From Bacteroidota bacterium (GTDB lineage Bacteria; Bacteroidota; Bacteroidia; Cytophagales; Cyclobacteriaceae): a DNA stretch of 32,442 bases. The notes beneath the pieces are model-generated. The model saw nothing but the letters and a program-made list of their open reading frames with translations. It was not told the DNA's origin and did not search any database. Below, piece after piece: positions 1-8,435 of the stretch (positions are counted from its first letter, which is position 1; the number at the start of each line of letters is the position of its first letter). Location: NCBI GenBank assembly GCA_016191555.1, contig JACPVX010000089.1, positions 1-32,442 of the forward strand. Direction: 5' to 3'. The position numbers and the translations under genes are program-made.

Positions 1-75
1 ATATCCCTATCAATCGGCAAAAATAAGAAATATGGTTAATTTCGTGCCGGTTGTTTTACGTGAAAGGATAAGATT

Positions 76-462
76 ATGGACATGCGCAGAAGTCGGACGA
101 TGAAGAAGATGGGTATTATGAGCAGGATAGCCGTGGCGATAGCGCTGATCAGTGCTTTCGGCTGCGCATCGCCCAAAAAAGAATTGCCCAAGGGCGTGCT
201 TACCCAGCCGGAATTGACCTCTTTTATGATCGAGATGTATGTGGCGGAGGGGCATTTGGACGCCATCACGATGCCTAAAGATTCTGCCATTAGGTTATTG
301 ATCCCGTACGAAGAAAAATTGAAGACTAAGTTTGCTATCAGCGATTCCACGCTGAAGATTACCTACCAATACTATCTGGAAAACCCAAAGGAATTGGAAA
401 CGGTTTACGATGCCCTGATCGACTCGCTCAATTTGAAAGAGCAAAAGACCGTGAAAGATTAA
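76..462 (+). CDS. DUF4296-type small lipoprotein
   Basis: Predicted lipoprotein of about 120 residues; function unknown. A short basic N-terminus and hydrophobic stretch lead to a lipobox (S-A-F-G-C, Cys30 counted from base 76), so the mature protein should be lipid-anchored in the envelope. The remainder is a charged, helical domain with the layout of the Bacteroidota DUF4296 family (an early helix with MIEMYVAEGHLDA, then a helix ending near DSTLKITYQYYLENP). ATG codons at 76, 100, 109 and 118 are all in frame; 100 (MKKMG...) gives the most normal signal peptide, so the first eight residues may be untranslated. It ends 6 bases before the mutS2 start, so the two are probably co-transcribed. 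The family call rests on pattern recognition. Confidence 0.72.
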   Translation: MDMRRSRTMKKMGIMSRIAVAIALISAFGCASPKKELPKGVLTQPELTSFMIEMYVAEGHLDAITMPKDSAIRLLIPYEEKLKTKFAISDSTLKITYQYYLENPKELETVYDALIDSLNLKEQKTVKD

Positions 463-468
463 TTGGTC

Positions 469-2832
469 ATGATTTTCCCGAAAGAATTTGAAAGTAAAAT
501 TGGCTTTGACCAGATCCGGCAACGGCTGCAGGATTTTTGTCAAAGTTCACTCGGCATCAAGCGCGTCAACGAAATGCGCTTTTCGTCCAATTATGTTTTT
601 ATCAAAAAGCTGTTGGAACAAACTGTAGAATACCAACGGATTCAGCAAAGCGGTGCCTCGTTTCCGGCTTCGCACTTTTTCGATCCGACTGATTTATATC
701 CCACCATCGCCATCGAAGAAAGTTTTATCGAGGAAGAGCCCTTACGGGAAATCGTGCTTTCGTTACAGGCGATTTTAGATTGTAAGGAATACCTGAACAA
801 AACGGCAGAATTGTATCCTCAACTGAGTCAGATTTCTTCCCAATTGACGATTAAGTCTTCGATGGTCAATCTGCTCGCTTCTAAGTTTGATGATGCGGGA
901 AAGATACGAGATAACGCCAGCCCGGAACTGGCACGGATACGCAAGCAACTGAAGGACGAAGAAGGCAAAGTGCGCAGATTAACCGATCAGCTTTTCCGAC
1001 AGGCGGTGGGACAAGGCTGGGTGCCTGAAGGTGCATCGCCTACCATCCGCGAGGGAAGGGTGGTGATTCCTATTTTGGCCGAGCATAAGCGAAAGATGAA
1101 AGGCTTCATCATGGATGAATCGGCCACCGGCCAAACCATTTACATGGAACCGAGTGAAGTGCTGGAAGCCAATAATGAAATTCGTGATCTTTTGCATGCC
1201 GAGCGAAGAGAACTGATTCGCATTCTTCGCGACCTGACTTCTCAGTTAAGATTGAGTTTGCCGGACGTACAGCAGGCATTTTCGTTTCTAGCTACACTCG
1301 ATTTTATCCGGGCGAAAGTGAGATTTGCTGCGGAGATTGATGCGACACTTCCTCAGCTAAAAGAAGATTCGGATTTGAATTGGATGCAGGCGCGCCATCC
1401 TTTGCTGCACCTGACTTTACAAAAAGCGAATAAGAAAGTTGTTCCCTTAGACATCGATCTCACGAATGAAAATCCATTCTTGTTAGTGTCTGGTCCGAAT
1501 GCGGGTGGTAAATCGGTGTGCTTAAAAACAGTGGGTTTGATTCAGTACATGGTGCAGTGCGGTTTGCTGGCACCGCTGGATGAACGCTCCACGGTTGGAA
1601 TCTTCGAGCGAATTTTTCTGGACATCGGTGATCAGCAGTCGATGGAAAATGATTTGAGTACTTACAGTTCGCACCTGCGAAACATGGGTTACTTTCTTTC
1701 GCATGCACAAGGCCGCTCGCTTGTGTTGATGGATGAGTTAGGCTCTGGTACCGATCCTAATTTTGGAGGAGGCATTGCCGAAGCAATTTTAGCAACCCTG
1801 GTAGAAAAGAAGGTGTGGGGTATTGCTACTACACACTATTATAACCTCAAGTTGTTTGCCGAAAGTACGAAAGGCATACGCAATGGCTCGATGCAATTCG
1901 ATACGAAGAATTTGGAGCCACTCTTTCGGTTGGAGTTAGGTAAACCCGGCAGTTCATTTGCATTGGAGATTGCTCGTAAAACAGGACTTCCTCGCCAGAC
2001 CATCGATCGTGCAGAACAAATCATCGGCAAAGAATTGATTGGGTTAGAATCGCTGATGAAGAATGTGGCGCAGGAGAAACTAAACTTAGATAAGCGCCAA
2101 CGCGAGATTCAACAAAAAGAAAAGGAGTTAAGTCAGTCGCTGGCTCGCTACGAGTCATTGTCGGATGAACTGGAGACGAAGAAGAAGGAAATCCTTAATA
2201 AGGCCAAGACGGAGGCCGCTTATTTACTGAAAGAAACCAATCGCGAAATCGAAAAGACGATCCGCCATATTCAGGAGAACAAAGCCAACAAACAAGAAAC
2301 ACGCAAAGTACGAACCGGCCTGCAAGAGCTTGCCAAAAAAGTAGAACCGGCCAAGCCTACGGTGGTCGCATCGGCACCGGTTGAGTTAAAAACCGGGGAT
2401 AAAGTTCGCATGATTGGGCAGGAAGTGACCGGCACTGTTCTTTCGATCAAGGGAACATCGGCCGTAGTGCAGTTTGGTATTATCCAGTCTCATCTCAAGC
2501 TCAATCAATTAGTGCGTAGCGATTTGGCCGAGCCATCACAAAAGTCCAAGCGCTCTTTTGGTGTGGATTTAATGAGCAAGCAATCTTCTTTTGTTCCGAG
2601 TTTGGATATTCGCGGGAAGCGAGTGGAGGAGGTTGCTCCCTTGTTGGATGAATTTTTGGATAACGCGATTTTGCTCAGTCAGGCAGAGCTGAAGATTCTC
2701 CATGGCAAAGGCGAAGGCGTGCTGCGAAAAGTGGTGCGCGAACAATTGAAGAAAGTAAAAGCGGTAGCCTCTGTAAAAGATGAGCACGTAGACAGGGGAG
2801 GCGATGGAATTACTGTGGTGATCTTAAAATAA
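469..2832 (+). CDS. mutS2: MutS2-family ATPase/endonuclease
   Basis: MutS2, a MutS-like ATPase that acts on recombination intermediates and, in some bacteria, on stalled collided ribosomes. The protein is 787 aa, the usual family length. It shows the core and clamp helices, a Walker A GPNAGGKS at about residues 342-349, an ABC-like ATPase with VLMDELGSGTDP as Walker B, a long charged coiled-coil region after the ATPase, and a C-terminal Smr domain with the LDIRG and HGKGEG motifs expected of an active Smr nuclease. It lacks the mismatch-recognition domain of MutS1. The reading frame opens with TTG at 463, but ATG at 469 gives MIFPKEFESKIGF, which matches the normal start of the family in this phylum. 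It follows the lipoprotein gene by 6 bases. Confidence 0.96.
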   Translation: MIFPKEFESKIGFDQIRQRLQDFCQSSLGIKRVNEMRFSSNYVFIKKLLEQTVEYQRIQQSGASFPASHFFDPTDLYPTIAIEESFIEEEPLREIVLSLQAILDCKEYLNKTAELYPQLSQISSQLTIKSSMVNLLASKFDDAGKIRDNASPELARIRKQLKDEEGKVRRLTDQLFRQAVGQGWVPEGASPTIREGRVVIPILAEHKRKMKGFIMDESATGQTIYMEPSEVLEANNEIRDLLHAERRELIRILRDLTSQLRLSLPDVQQAFSFLATLDFIRAKVRFAAEIDATLPQLKEDSDLNWMQARHPLLHLTLQKANKKVVPLDIDLTNENPFLLVSGPNAGGKSVCLKTVGLIQYMVQCGLLAPLDERSTVGIFERIFLDIGDQQSMENDLSTYSSHLRNMGYFLSHAQGRSLVLMDELGSGTDPNFGGGIAEAILATLVEKKVWGIATTHYYNLKLFAESTKGIRNGSMQFDTKNLEPLFRLELGKPGSSFALEIARKTGLPRQTIDRAEQIIGKELIGLESLMKNVAQEKLNLDKRQREIQQKEKELSQSLARYESLSDELETKKKEILNKAKTEAAYLLKETNREIEKTIRHIQENKANKQETRKVRTGLQELAKKVEPAKPTVVASAPVELKTGDKVRMIGQEVTGTVLSIKGTSAVVQFGIIQSHLKLNQLVRSDLAEPSQKSKRSFGVDLMSKQSSFVPSLDIRGKRVEEVAPLLDEFLDNAILLSQAELKILHGKGEGVLRKVVREQLKKVKAVASVKDEHVDRGGDGITVVILK

Positions 2833-2857
2833 AAAAGGCTGCCTTGTCAGACAGCCT
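2826..2857 (-). terminator. Intrinsic terminator closing the cheR-to-secreted-protein operon
   Basis: Arms 2837-2844 and 2849-2856 pair over 8 bp (one G-T), with a GACA tetraloop on the minus strand and an extra A-T pair outside. On the minus strand the stem is followed directly by TTTTTTATTTT. The plus-strand side has no T tract, so it mainly serves the minus operon, although it also separates it from the convergent mutS2. Confidence 0.85.
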
Positions 2858-2880
2858 CTCTAAATTCGAAATGATAAAGC

Positions 2881-3312
2881 TTAACGCTTGAAGCCGAGTG
2901 CGCTACCACCGCATTTGCCGGCCGAGCCATCAAATGTATATTGAATGTAGTAGATGCCAGTTGCATTGCAGGGATAAGCAATAGCCGAAATGAATTGGCC
3001 ATTGATTTTGCTGGTAGCCACCTTATTTCTTCCGCTGTCAAACAACGTTACCACAATGCCGTCTGTGGCTGCGCCATTTGCACATAGGTTGATCATATAC
3101 TGTGTGCCTTTGGTAAATACGTAGCTGTATTCAACCTTGTCTTTAGAACCCCCTTCGCCATCTACCTTGTAGCTCTTCAGAAAGTTAAATCCCGAGGCTA
3201 GCTTAGGTATACATGCGTTGGCAAAATTATCGGGGTTGCACTGACCGTTTAATTCGATCGTGCCCACGCTAATCAGCGAAATGAATGTAAGAACAAAAAG
3301 AACCTTTTTCAT
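2881..3312 (-). CDS. Small secreted protein, possibly a PPC-like beta-sandwich
   Basis: Unrecognised exported protein of 143 aa. It has a clear Sec signal peptide (MKKVLFVLTFISLISVGTIE, cleavage near LNGQ). The mature part carries several cysteines and a beta-rich run: YSYVFTKGTQYMINLCANG, then a DGIVVTLFDS strand, then TGIYYIQYTF. That order resembles bacterial pre-peptidase C-terminal (PPC) beta-sandwich domains, but this is an inference from pattern only. The frame can be extended upstream to a TTG, but ATG at 3312 places the Lys-Lys n-region at the true N-terminus. It is the last gene of the long minus operon, 20 bases after the lipoprotein gene and just before the terminator, so it is probably made together with the transporter. 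Confidence 0.75.
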   Translation of the reverse strand: MKKVLFVLTFISLISVGTIELNGQCNPDNFANACIPKLASGFNFLKSYKVDGEGGSKDKVEYSYVFTKGTQYMINLCANGAATDGIVVTLFDSGRNKVATSKINGQFISAIAYPCNATGIYYIQYTFDGSAGKCGGSALGFKR

Positions 3313-3332
3313 ATGTGTCAAGAATTCGAAAG

Positions 3333-4226
3333 TTAACTGATTATTTTATTTCTGATAGAGTTTGTCAAGGCGCGGATAGCCTCCACATCTTGCTCGGTAA
3401 TATTTATAGTAGTGGTGCTATTATCTTTAATAACCGCCACGCCATCTACAATTTCCATGGTCGACTCTTTATAAGTGTAGGTGATGTTGATTTTGTCAAA
3501 AGCACCTTTTAGTTCTTCCATATCCTTCAATAAAGATGCCATATTTCCATCATCCTTATAAAAACTCAATAAAAGCACAATTTGCTCCAAAATAATCTTC
3601 TGTTCCCCAATCTTTTCTTGTAATTCCTTGTTTTTGGCGTCTTTGGCAGCTACCTGACAAGTTATTTGCATGGCTTCCACCCATCCCCCAATCAATAAAA
3701 GAACGCTCAGATTAGCGCGGCTTTGGGTTTGCAAATAGTGGTTGATGCTGTTGAAGTTTTGGGTCGTAATGAGCAACAACGAATCGAGGTTTTTGCTATT
3801 CGTAGCCAAACGGCCAATGGTTTCAATATCAAAGAATTGGCCAATATTGAGTCCGTCCGCCAATGATTTAATAGAAGTAAGGTATTTTAAGCCATCCTGG
3901 TTCTGTTCGTAGATGTTGGTGTATCCCAAATCGGTACCATATACTCCCAAATTCAGAGCTTTTTTGTAGTTGCTATTGTATTTGGATAGGTTTTCGGAGG
4001 TATTGAGAATGCCGGCATTGTACTTGGTGCCCGATTCCTTTAACAACACAGAAATTTCCAGCGGACTGGGAATTTGTTGTAAAATGCTGCTGATCACTTC
4101 CTCATCGATGGTGGGGCCGGTTTTGGCGGAATCCAGGCTTTCCAGAAATGCTTTTTCATCTGGTTTTTTGCTAGATCCACAAGCTGCGATAAACAGCGCC
4201 ATAAATCCAATAGCTACAAGTCTCAT
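3333..4226 (-). CDS. Predicted lipoprotein linked to the ABC transporter
   Basis: Predicted 297-aa lipoprotein of unknown function. The N-terminus MRLVAIGFMALFIAAC ends in a lipobox with Cys16, followed by GSSKKPDE. The rest is mostly helical (several amphipathic segments between residues 40 and 230). A short beta-like segment near the C-terminus (TYTYKESTMEIVDGVAVIKDN) is followed by a last helix. No catalytic motif is visible. It lies 55 bases downstream of the ABCG-type transporter gene on the same strand, so it could be the envelope partner of that transporter, for instance contacting its large extracytoplasmic loop. I recall similar lipoproteins only as conserved unknowns in Bacteroidota. 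Confidence 0.75.
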   Translation of the reverse strand: MRLVAIGFMALFIAACGSSKKPDEKAFLESLDSAKTGPTIDEEVISSILQQIPSPLEISVLLKESGTKYNAGILNTSENLSKYNSNYKKALNLGVYGTDLGYTNIYEQNQDGLKYLTSIKSLADGLNIGQFFDIETIGRLATNSKNLDSLLLITTQNFNSINHYLQTQSRANLSVLLLIGGWVEAMQITCQVAAKDAKNKELQEKIGEQKIILEQIVLLLSFYKDDGNMASLLKDMEELKGAFDKINITYTYKESTMEIVDGVAVIKDNSTTTINITEQDVEAIRALTNSIRNKIIS

Positions 4227-4281
4227 AACTTTTCTATTATTGTTTACAAAATTAAGAATTCAAAATTCCTTACCAAACCTA

Positions 4282-7200
4282 TTATTTTTTCCTGAAGGGG
4301 ATCGTCACCTTGGTAGGTACATTCACTTTCCCGAACAAGTCAATTAACTTTCGAAGCCATTCGAAGTAGAGCGAAATGTAGAACAAGATCGCCATCATCC
4401 AGATTACTAATAGATTGAATGAAAATGTGCTGACACGCACCCCCAACAAGTTTTTCTCAGCTACAAAAAAAGCCGTGCGATAATCCAATACGCCCGAAGG
4501 GGTTGGATCCTGAAAAATCGGGTTGATCTGTTGAATCAATTTGCCATTGTATTCCAGCAATCGTTCTTTTACCGTCACATTTTTGACTAAGTCGGCCAGA
4601 CTTTCATTATAGTATCTGTTTTTTTCATCATTGATATTAACACCATTCTTCTCATCGAATGCCATGCGCTTTTCAATGAGCAATACGTTGTCATTGTAAA
4701 TCTTTTGGTAATGCTTGCGGTATTCTTCAATGTAGTTATCCAATATTCCACCTCTTAGCTTGGTGTAGTTTTTTATCGAGAAGTCTTCTTCCAAATTTAC
4801 TTTTTCGAATCCCGGCTTGAATGGTTCGTGGGCAAGCACTTCGCGAATAATACCCAAATGTGAATTGATAATGTTTTTAACTGAATCGCTTTTGGTATCC
4901 AGATTTTGAAGGATATATAGATTTCTTCTTTTTAAGTCATCGGCAATGAAAGCTGTTTTGAAATCGGCTTTGGCTTCTTCTTTCTCATAATTGAAATAAG
5001 TGGCCTCGTAATCATTGTTTTTAAACTGATCAGTCGCCAGTGCTTCGTACGCCCAACGCGATGCCATCAAGTCAGCAACCACCGGAACACGGCCTTTGGT
5101 AGAGATCAAGTTATTCAGCTTGTCGAAATTGAAGAGCAAACCACTCAAAATCATTTGCGGAATGAGCAGGAGGGGGATCATCACATAAACGGTCACGGCC
5201 GAATTGAATGCGGATGAAATATTTAAACCCAACACATTCGCAAAGCAAGACGTGGTGAAAAGTACCAGCCAGAATGAAAACGTCATGCCATGAATTTCCA
5301 AAATCAAATTGCCGAATATGACGAATGTAAGTGTTTGGATGGCCGACAAAAGGAATAAGATCGAAAGCTTGGACAGCAAATAACTATTCCAACTCAGATT
5401 GAGGAATGATTCGCGTTTTAAGATTTTGCGGTCGCGGATAATTTCCTCCGCACTCACGGTTAATCCCATGAACAGCGCTACGATAATCGACATCAGCAAA
5501 AAGGCCGGGAAGTTATCGTTGAAGCGGAAGATGTATTCTCTTCCTCCGGGTGCGCTCTTGTATTTGATAATGAAAGCCAGAATGGTTGCCAACAAAGGCG
5601 CTTCCAATAAGTTAATCAGCAAGTATTGTTTGTTGCTCAGCTTTGATAAGAAGTCTCTTGTAGTAAATACAACCAACTGCTTAATCTTGCCCGGAATATT
5701 GAGCGTGCTGGGTGGCTCCTCTTTTACATCTTCAATGCGCGTAATCTTGAAGCGCTCTTTGTACATCTCATGCCATTGGGGCGGAGTGACTTTTCGCTTG
5801 GAGGTAGGCTGACCATATTCGTCCACCACCTTTGCTTCGATGATATTGAAAATCTGTTCCGGATTTACGTTACCGCATGTTTCGCACTGGCCGCGGTTGC
5901 TATCCACCTGATGGGTCGCTTTCTTAAAATAAGTGACCGCCTCCACGGGGCTGCCGTAGTACGCAGGGAATCCACCGGTATCCATAATCACCATCTTATC
6001 AAACATCTTGTAGATGTCGGAAGATGGCTGGTGAATAACCACAAATATCAATTTGCCTTTCAGCGAAAGTTCTTTGAGTAAGTCGATGACGTTTTCCGAA
6101 TCGCGGGAGGAGAGGCCGGAGGTTGGTTCATCTAAGAACAAAATGGCCGGCTCGCGAATCAACTCCAACGCAATGTTGAGGCGCTTGCGCTGGCCACCGC
6201 TGATTTTCTTATCCAGTACGCTACCTACGGTCAGGTCTTTTCGCTGATCCAGCCCCAGGTTTTCCAGCGTAGACATAACGCGCTGGTGAATTTCTTCTTC
6301 CGTAAAGTTGGCAAAGCACAACTTCGCGTTGTAATACAGGTTTTGGTAAACGGTTAATTCTTCGATCAGCAAATCATCTTGCGATACAAAGCCGATGACG
6401 CCTTGAATTTTATCTTTCTGGGTATTGATGTCAAATCCATTGATCAGGATTTCTCCTTGCGATGGCTTTTCTAAACCGGCCAGCGTGAGTAGGAGGGTAG
6501 TTTTACCCGCACCACTGGCACCCATAATGCCGATGAGCCTACCGGGCCCTTCGGCAATCAATACATCGCGTAAGCCAATGGCACCATTGGGAAATTTGAA
6601 CTCCTTCACATTGGCGTTGAAGGAGAGCTTGGTGGTTTTTATTTCTTCGTTAAAGTGTGCGACTAAATCGCTGTAGTAAAGAGCATCTCCCGCTTGTGTT
6701 TTGATCGTGCTGCCGTGCGAGAACAGATAGACTCTGTTTGGCTGCATGATAAAGCCGTTCAGGATATTGGATTCTTCGCCCAGGTATTTGGTGAAATACA
6801 TTTCCACGCTGCTCACGCGCATGAAAATTAGGTTGCCATTAATATGGCCGTGGGTATGCTTTTGTTGCTCGACTGCCTTTTCGTGTGCCGAGTTCAATAC
6901 CAGAATGTCCTTGAAATCCAACTCTTCAATGCGCTCGGCAATGATGAAGCTTTCAATCAGTTTGTATTCATCCTGACCAATATTGAATACCGTAGATACG
7001 GTATTGATGATTTCAATACGCTGCGGGGTGAAGTTTTTGTCGGAACCAATCAATTCCAACAATTTGATCAACACCACTACTTTCTGTTTCTGGTGAAGTG
7101 TTTTGTTGATCTTCTTACAGATACCCAGTGTTTTTACCGAGTCTTTTACAGAAGTTAATTTGTTCTTTTCGTCTCCCGCACTTTGCTTATTGTACCCGGA

Positions 7201-7362
7201 GAACTCATCGTACAACTCCAAATATTCCTTAACGGAGTCATGGTCCAATTCCGTTTGAAAGAAGTTGATAACAAATTGACGCTCGTTTTCCGTTACTCCG
7301 CCATCTTGTTTAGTAATGATGGCAAAGAGCTGGGTCAGAGCCTTGAGAATTTCCTCACTCAT
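4282..7362 (-). CDS. ABCG-type half transporter with TerB-like N-terminal domain
   Basis: A 1026-aa fused ATPase-permease of the ABCG/White type. Residues 1-145 look like a TerB (tellurite resistance) helical domain, with KQDGGVTENERQFV near residue 18. Residues 175-240 form a beta-rich segment that could be FHA-like. The ATPase has Walker A GASGAGKTT (281-289), signature ISGGQRK (387-393), Walker B ILFLDEP (407-413) and H-loop His444, all intact. A CETC pair sits at 493-496. An ABC2-type membrane domain follows: five membrane segments between about 580 and 745, then an unusually long, hydrophilic, largely helical region (about 747-975) and a last membrane segment at 980-1000. ABCG proteins usually work as dimers. 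The substrate is unknown. The gene starts 35 bases after siaC, which makes it a candidate target of that switch. Confidence 0.9.
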   Translation of the reverse strand: MSEEILKALTQLFAIITKQDGGVTENERQFVINFFQTELDHDSVKEYLELYDEFSGYNKQSAGDEKNKLTSVKDSVKTLGICKKINKTLHQKQKVVVLIKLLELIGSDKNFTPQRIEIINTVSTVFNIGQDEYKLIESFIIAERIEELDFKDILVLNSAHEKAVEQQKHTHGHINGNLIFMRVSSVEMYFTKYLGEESNILNGFIMQPNRVYLFSHGSTIKTQAGDALYYSDLVAHFNEEIKTTKLSFNANVKEFKFPNGAIGLRDVLIAEGPGRLIGIMGASGAGKTTLLLTLAGLEKPSQGEILINGFDINTQKDKIQGVIGFVSQDDLLIEELTVYQNLYYNAKLCFANFTEEEIHQRVMSTLENLGLDQRKDLTVGSVLDKKISGGQRKRLNIALELIREPAILFLDEPTSGLSSRDSENVIDLLKELSLKGKLIFVVIHQPSSDIYKMFDKMVIMDTGGFPAYYGSPVEAVTYFKKATHQVDSNRGQCETCGNVNPEQIFNIIEAKVVDEYGQPTSKRKVTPPQWHEMYKERFKITRIEDVKEEPPSTLNIPGKIKQLVVFTTRDFLSKLSNKQYLLINLLEAPLLATILAFIIKYKSAPGGREYIFRFNDNFPAFLLMSIIVALFMGLTVSAEEIIRDRKILKRESFLNLSWNSYLLSKLSILFLLSAIQTLTFVIFGNLILEIHGMTFSFWLVLFTTSCFANVLGLNISSAFNSAVTVYVMIPLLLIPQMILSGLLFNFDKLNNLISTKGRVPVVADLMASRWAYEALATDQFKNNDYEATYFNYEKEEAKADFKTAFIADDLKRRNLYILQNLDTKSDSVKNIINSHLGIIREVLAHEPFKPGFEKVNLEEDFSIKNYTKLRGGILDNYIEEYRKHYQKIYNDNVLLIEKRMAFDEKNGVNINDEKNRYYNESLADLVKNVTVKERLLEYNGKLIQQINPIFQDPTPSGVLDYRTAFFVAEKNLLGVRVSTFSFNLLVIWMMAILFYISLYFEWLRKLIDLFGKVNVPTKVTIPFRKK

Positions 7363-7397
7363 TTCGTACCCCTGGGGAGATTAAAAAAATAAACCGA

Positions 7398-7760
7398 TTA
7401 GTAAGTTTTGAATTCGAATGGAATCTCCACCAACTCAGAAAATTCCTGACCGGCTTCTTCCATATCTTCATCGTCATCGTGGAAATACCAAACCACTTTC
7501 ATTCCTTTGATTTCTTCCAAAGCCGAAAGAACATCCAAAATTAATTTGGAAGATGCGGTGTTGAAATATTCCAGTTTAAAGGCAAACTCGGTGGTGGGAT
7601 TGGCTTCTGCACTATACGCATTGATCCACTCGATTACCGGCTTATAAAATTCAGCAGAATCTTCAGGTAATGATCGTCCGCTAATTTCAAATATGCCATT
7701 TTTCTTATCGAGTAGAATGGTAGGGGTATCTTCGGTGCCTTTTAAATTAAGTATGTCCAT
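7398..7760 (-). CDS. siaC: SiaC-family (DUF1987) regulatory phosphoprotein
   Basis: A 120-aa protein of the SiaC/DUF1987 family, a small anti-sigma-antagonist-like fold whose phosphorylation state controls a partner protein. In Pseudomonas aeruginosa, SiaC is phosphorylated by SiaB, dephosphorylated by SiaA, and in its unphosphorylated form activates the diguanylate cyclase SiaD. The motif EYFNTASSKLIL is present. Its Thr is residue 68, which to my memory is the number of the phosphorylated Thr in the Pseudomonas protein. The N-terminal PTILLDKKNGIFEISGRS and the acidic C-terminus are typical of the family. The siaB gene lies 22 bases upstream and the ABC transporter gene 35 bases downstream. 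No GGDEF gene occurs in the window, so the partner is probably different here. Confidence 0.88.
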   Translation of the reverse strand: MDILNLKGTEDTPTILLDKKNGIFEISGRSLPEDSAEFYKPVIEWINAYSAEANPTTEFAFKLEYFNTASSKLILDVLSALEEIKGMKVVWYFHDDDEDMEEAGQEFSELVEIPFEFKTY

Positions 7761-7782
7761 GATTGAATCGTTTTAAAATTTT

Positions 7783-8337
7783 TTATTCTTTTTCTCTTAA
7801 GATATTTACTTTCAAACAGAAGAAGTCATATTCTCCATCCATCGAGTGGAATGAAAACTCCAACTTCTCGCCTGATTTTCTGGCCATGTCAACAAAGCCA
7901 AGTCCAGCGCCTCCTTTTTCTGATATCTGCGTGTTTTTGATGATATCCTTATACATTTCTTTGAGCCCCTCTTTGTCTTTGGAGTTCAGGTCATCGAGGT
8001 TGCTGGTCAGTTTCGCCACATGCACTTTCGGAATGGGGTTGCCGGTCATCACGCAATACCTTTTATCATCTTTACTAATCATGAAGATGGCGCTCTTGCT
8101 GACGAGTGAACCTGCCGTAAGACCTTGTTCGCTGCTGTGTTTCACAATGTTTTGAAGTGCTTCAACCATCACGTTGAAGACTTTGCGCTTGATACCAGAT
8201 TCTTCGCCTGACGAATCCAGGTTGCGCTCGGCCATTGCCAAAATTGACTTGGTGGTTTCTTGGGTAAAGTCACCATCATAAACCAAGATCAGTTTTTGGG
8301 ACATCATGGTCCGGTGCAGGTCATAGATATAGTTCAT
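7783..8337 (-). CDS. siaB: SiaB-family protein kinase
   Basis: A 184-aa GHKL-type kinase of the SiaB family, expected to phosphorylate SiaC on threonine. An ATP-binding N-box-like helix is visible (VMVEALQNIVKH, with Glu59 and Asn63), as is a glycine-rich ATP lid (GGAGLGFVDMAR, about 142-153). No transmembrane segment or sensor domain is present, so the input must come from elsewhere, most plausibly from the opposing phosphatase encoded upstream. The gene lies between the PP2C phosphatase and siaC on the same strand, the order found in the Sia modules of Proteobacteria. The ATG at 8337 is used; about 98 bases separate it from the phosphatase stop, the widest gap in this operon. Confidence 0.85.
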   Translation of the reverse strand: MNYIYDLHRTMMSQKLILVYDGDFTQETTKSILAMAERNLDSSGEESGIKRKVFNVMVEALQNIVKHSSEQGLTAGSLVSKSAIFMISKDDKRYCVMTGNPIPKVHVAKLTSNLDDLNSKDKEGLKEMYKDIIKNTQISEKGGAGLGFVDMARKSGEKLEFSFHSMDGEYDFFCLKVNILREKE

Positions 8338-8435
8338 TGTCTTGAGGTTTGGGGTTCCGAATTTATGATTTTTAAATTAAAGTATCCTACTAATTCATTT
8401 GTTAATAATATTTAATAATTGTTTTCCGGTTCATT

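Noticed and set aside
18..25. CAAAAATA, a minus-strand TATTTTTG promoter-like match at the left edge
   Set aside because: No -33 partner is visible and any gene it serves lies outside the window.
463..468. TTG start of MutS2
   Set aside because: ATG at 469 gives the expected family N-terminus; the extra two residues are unsupported.
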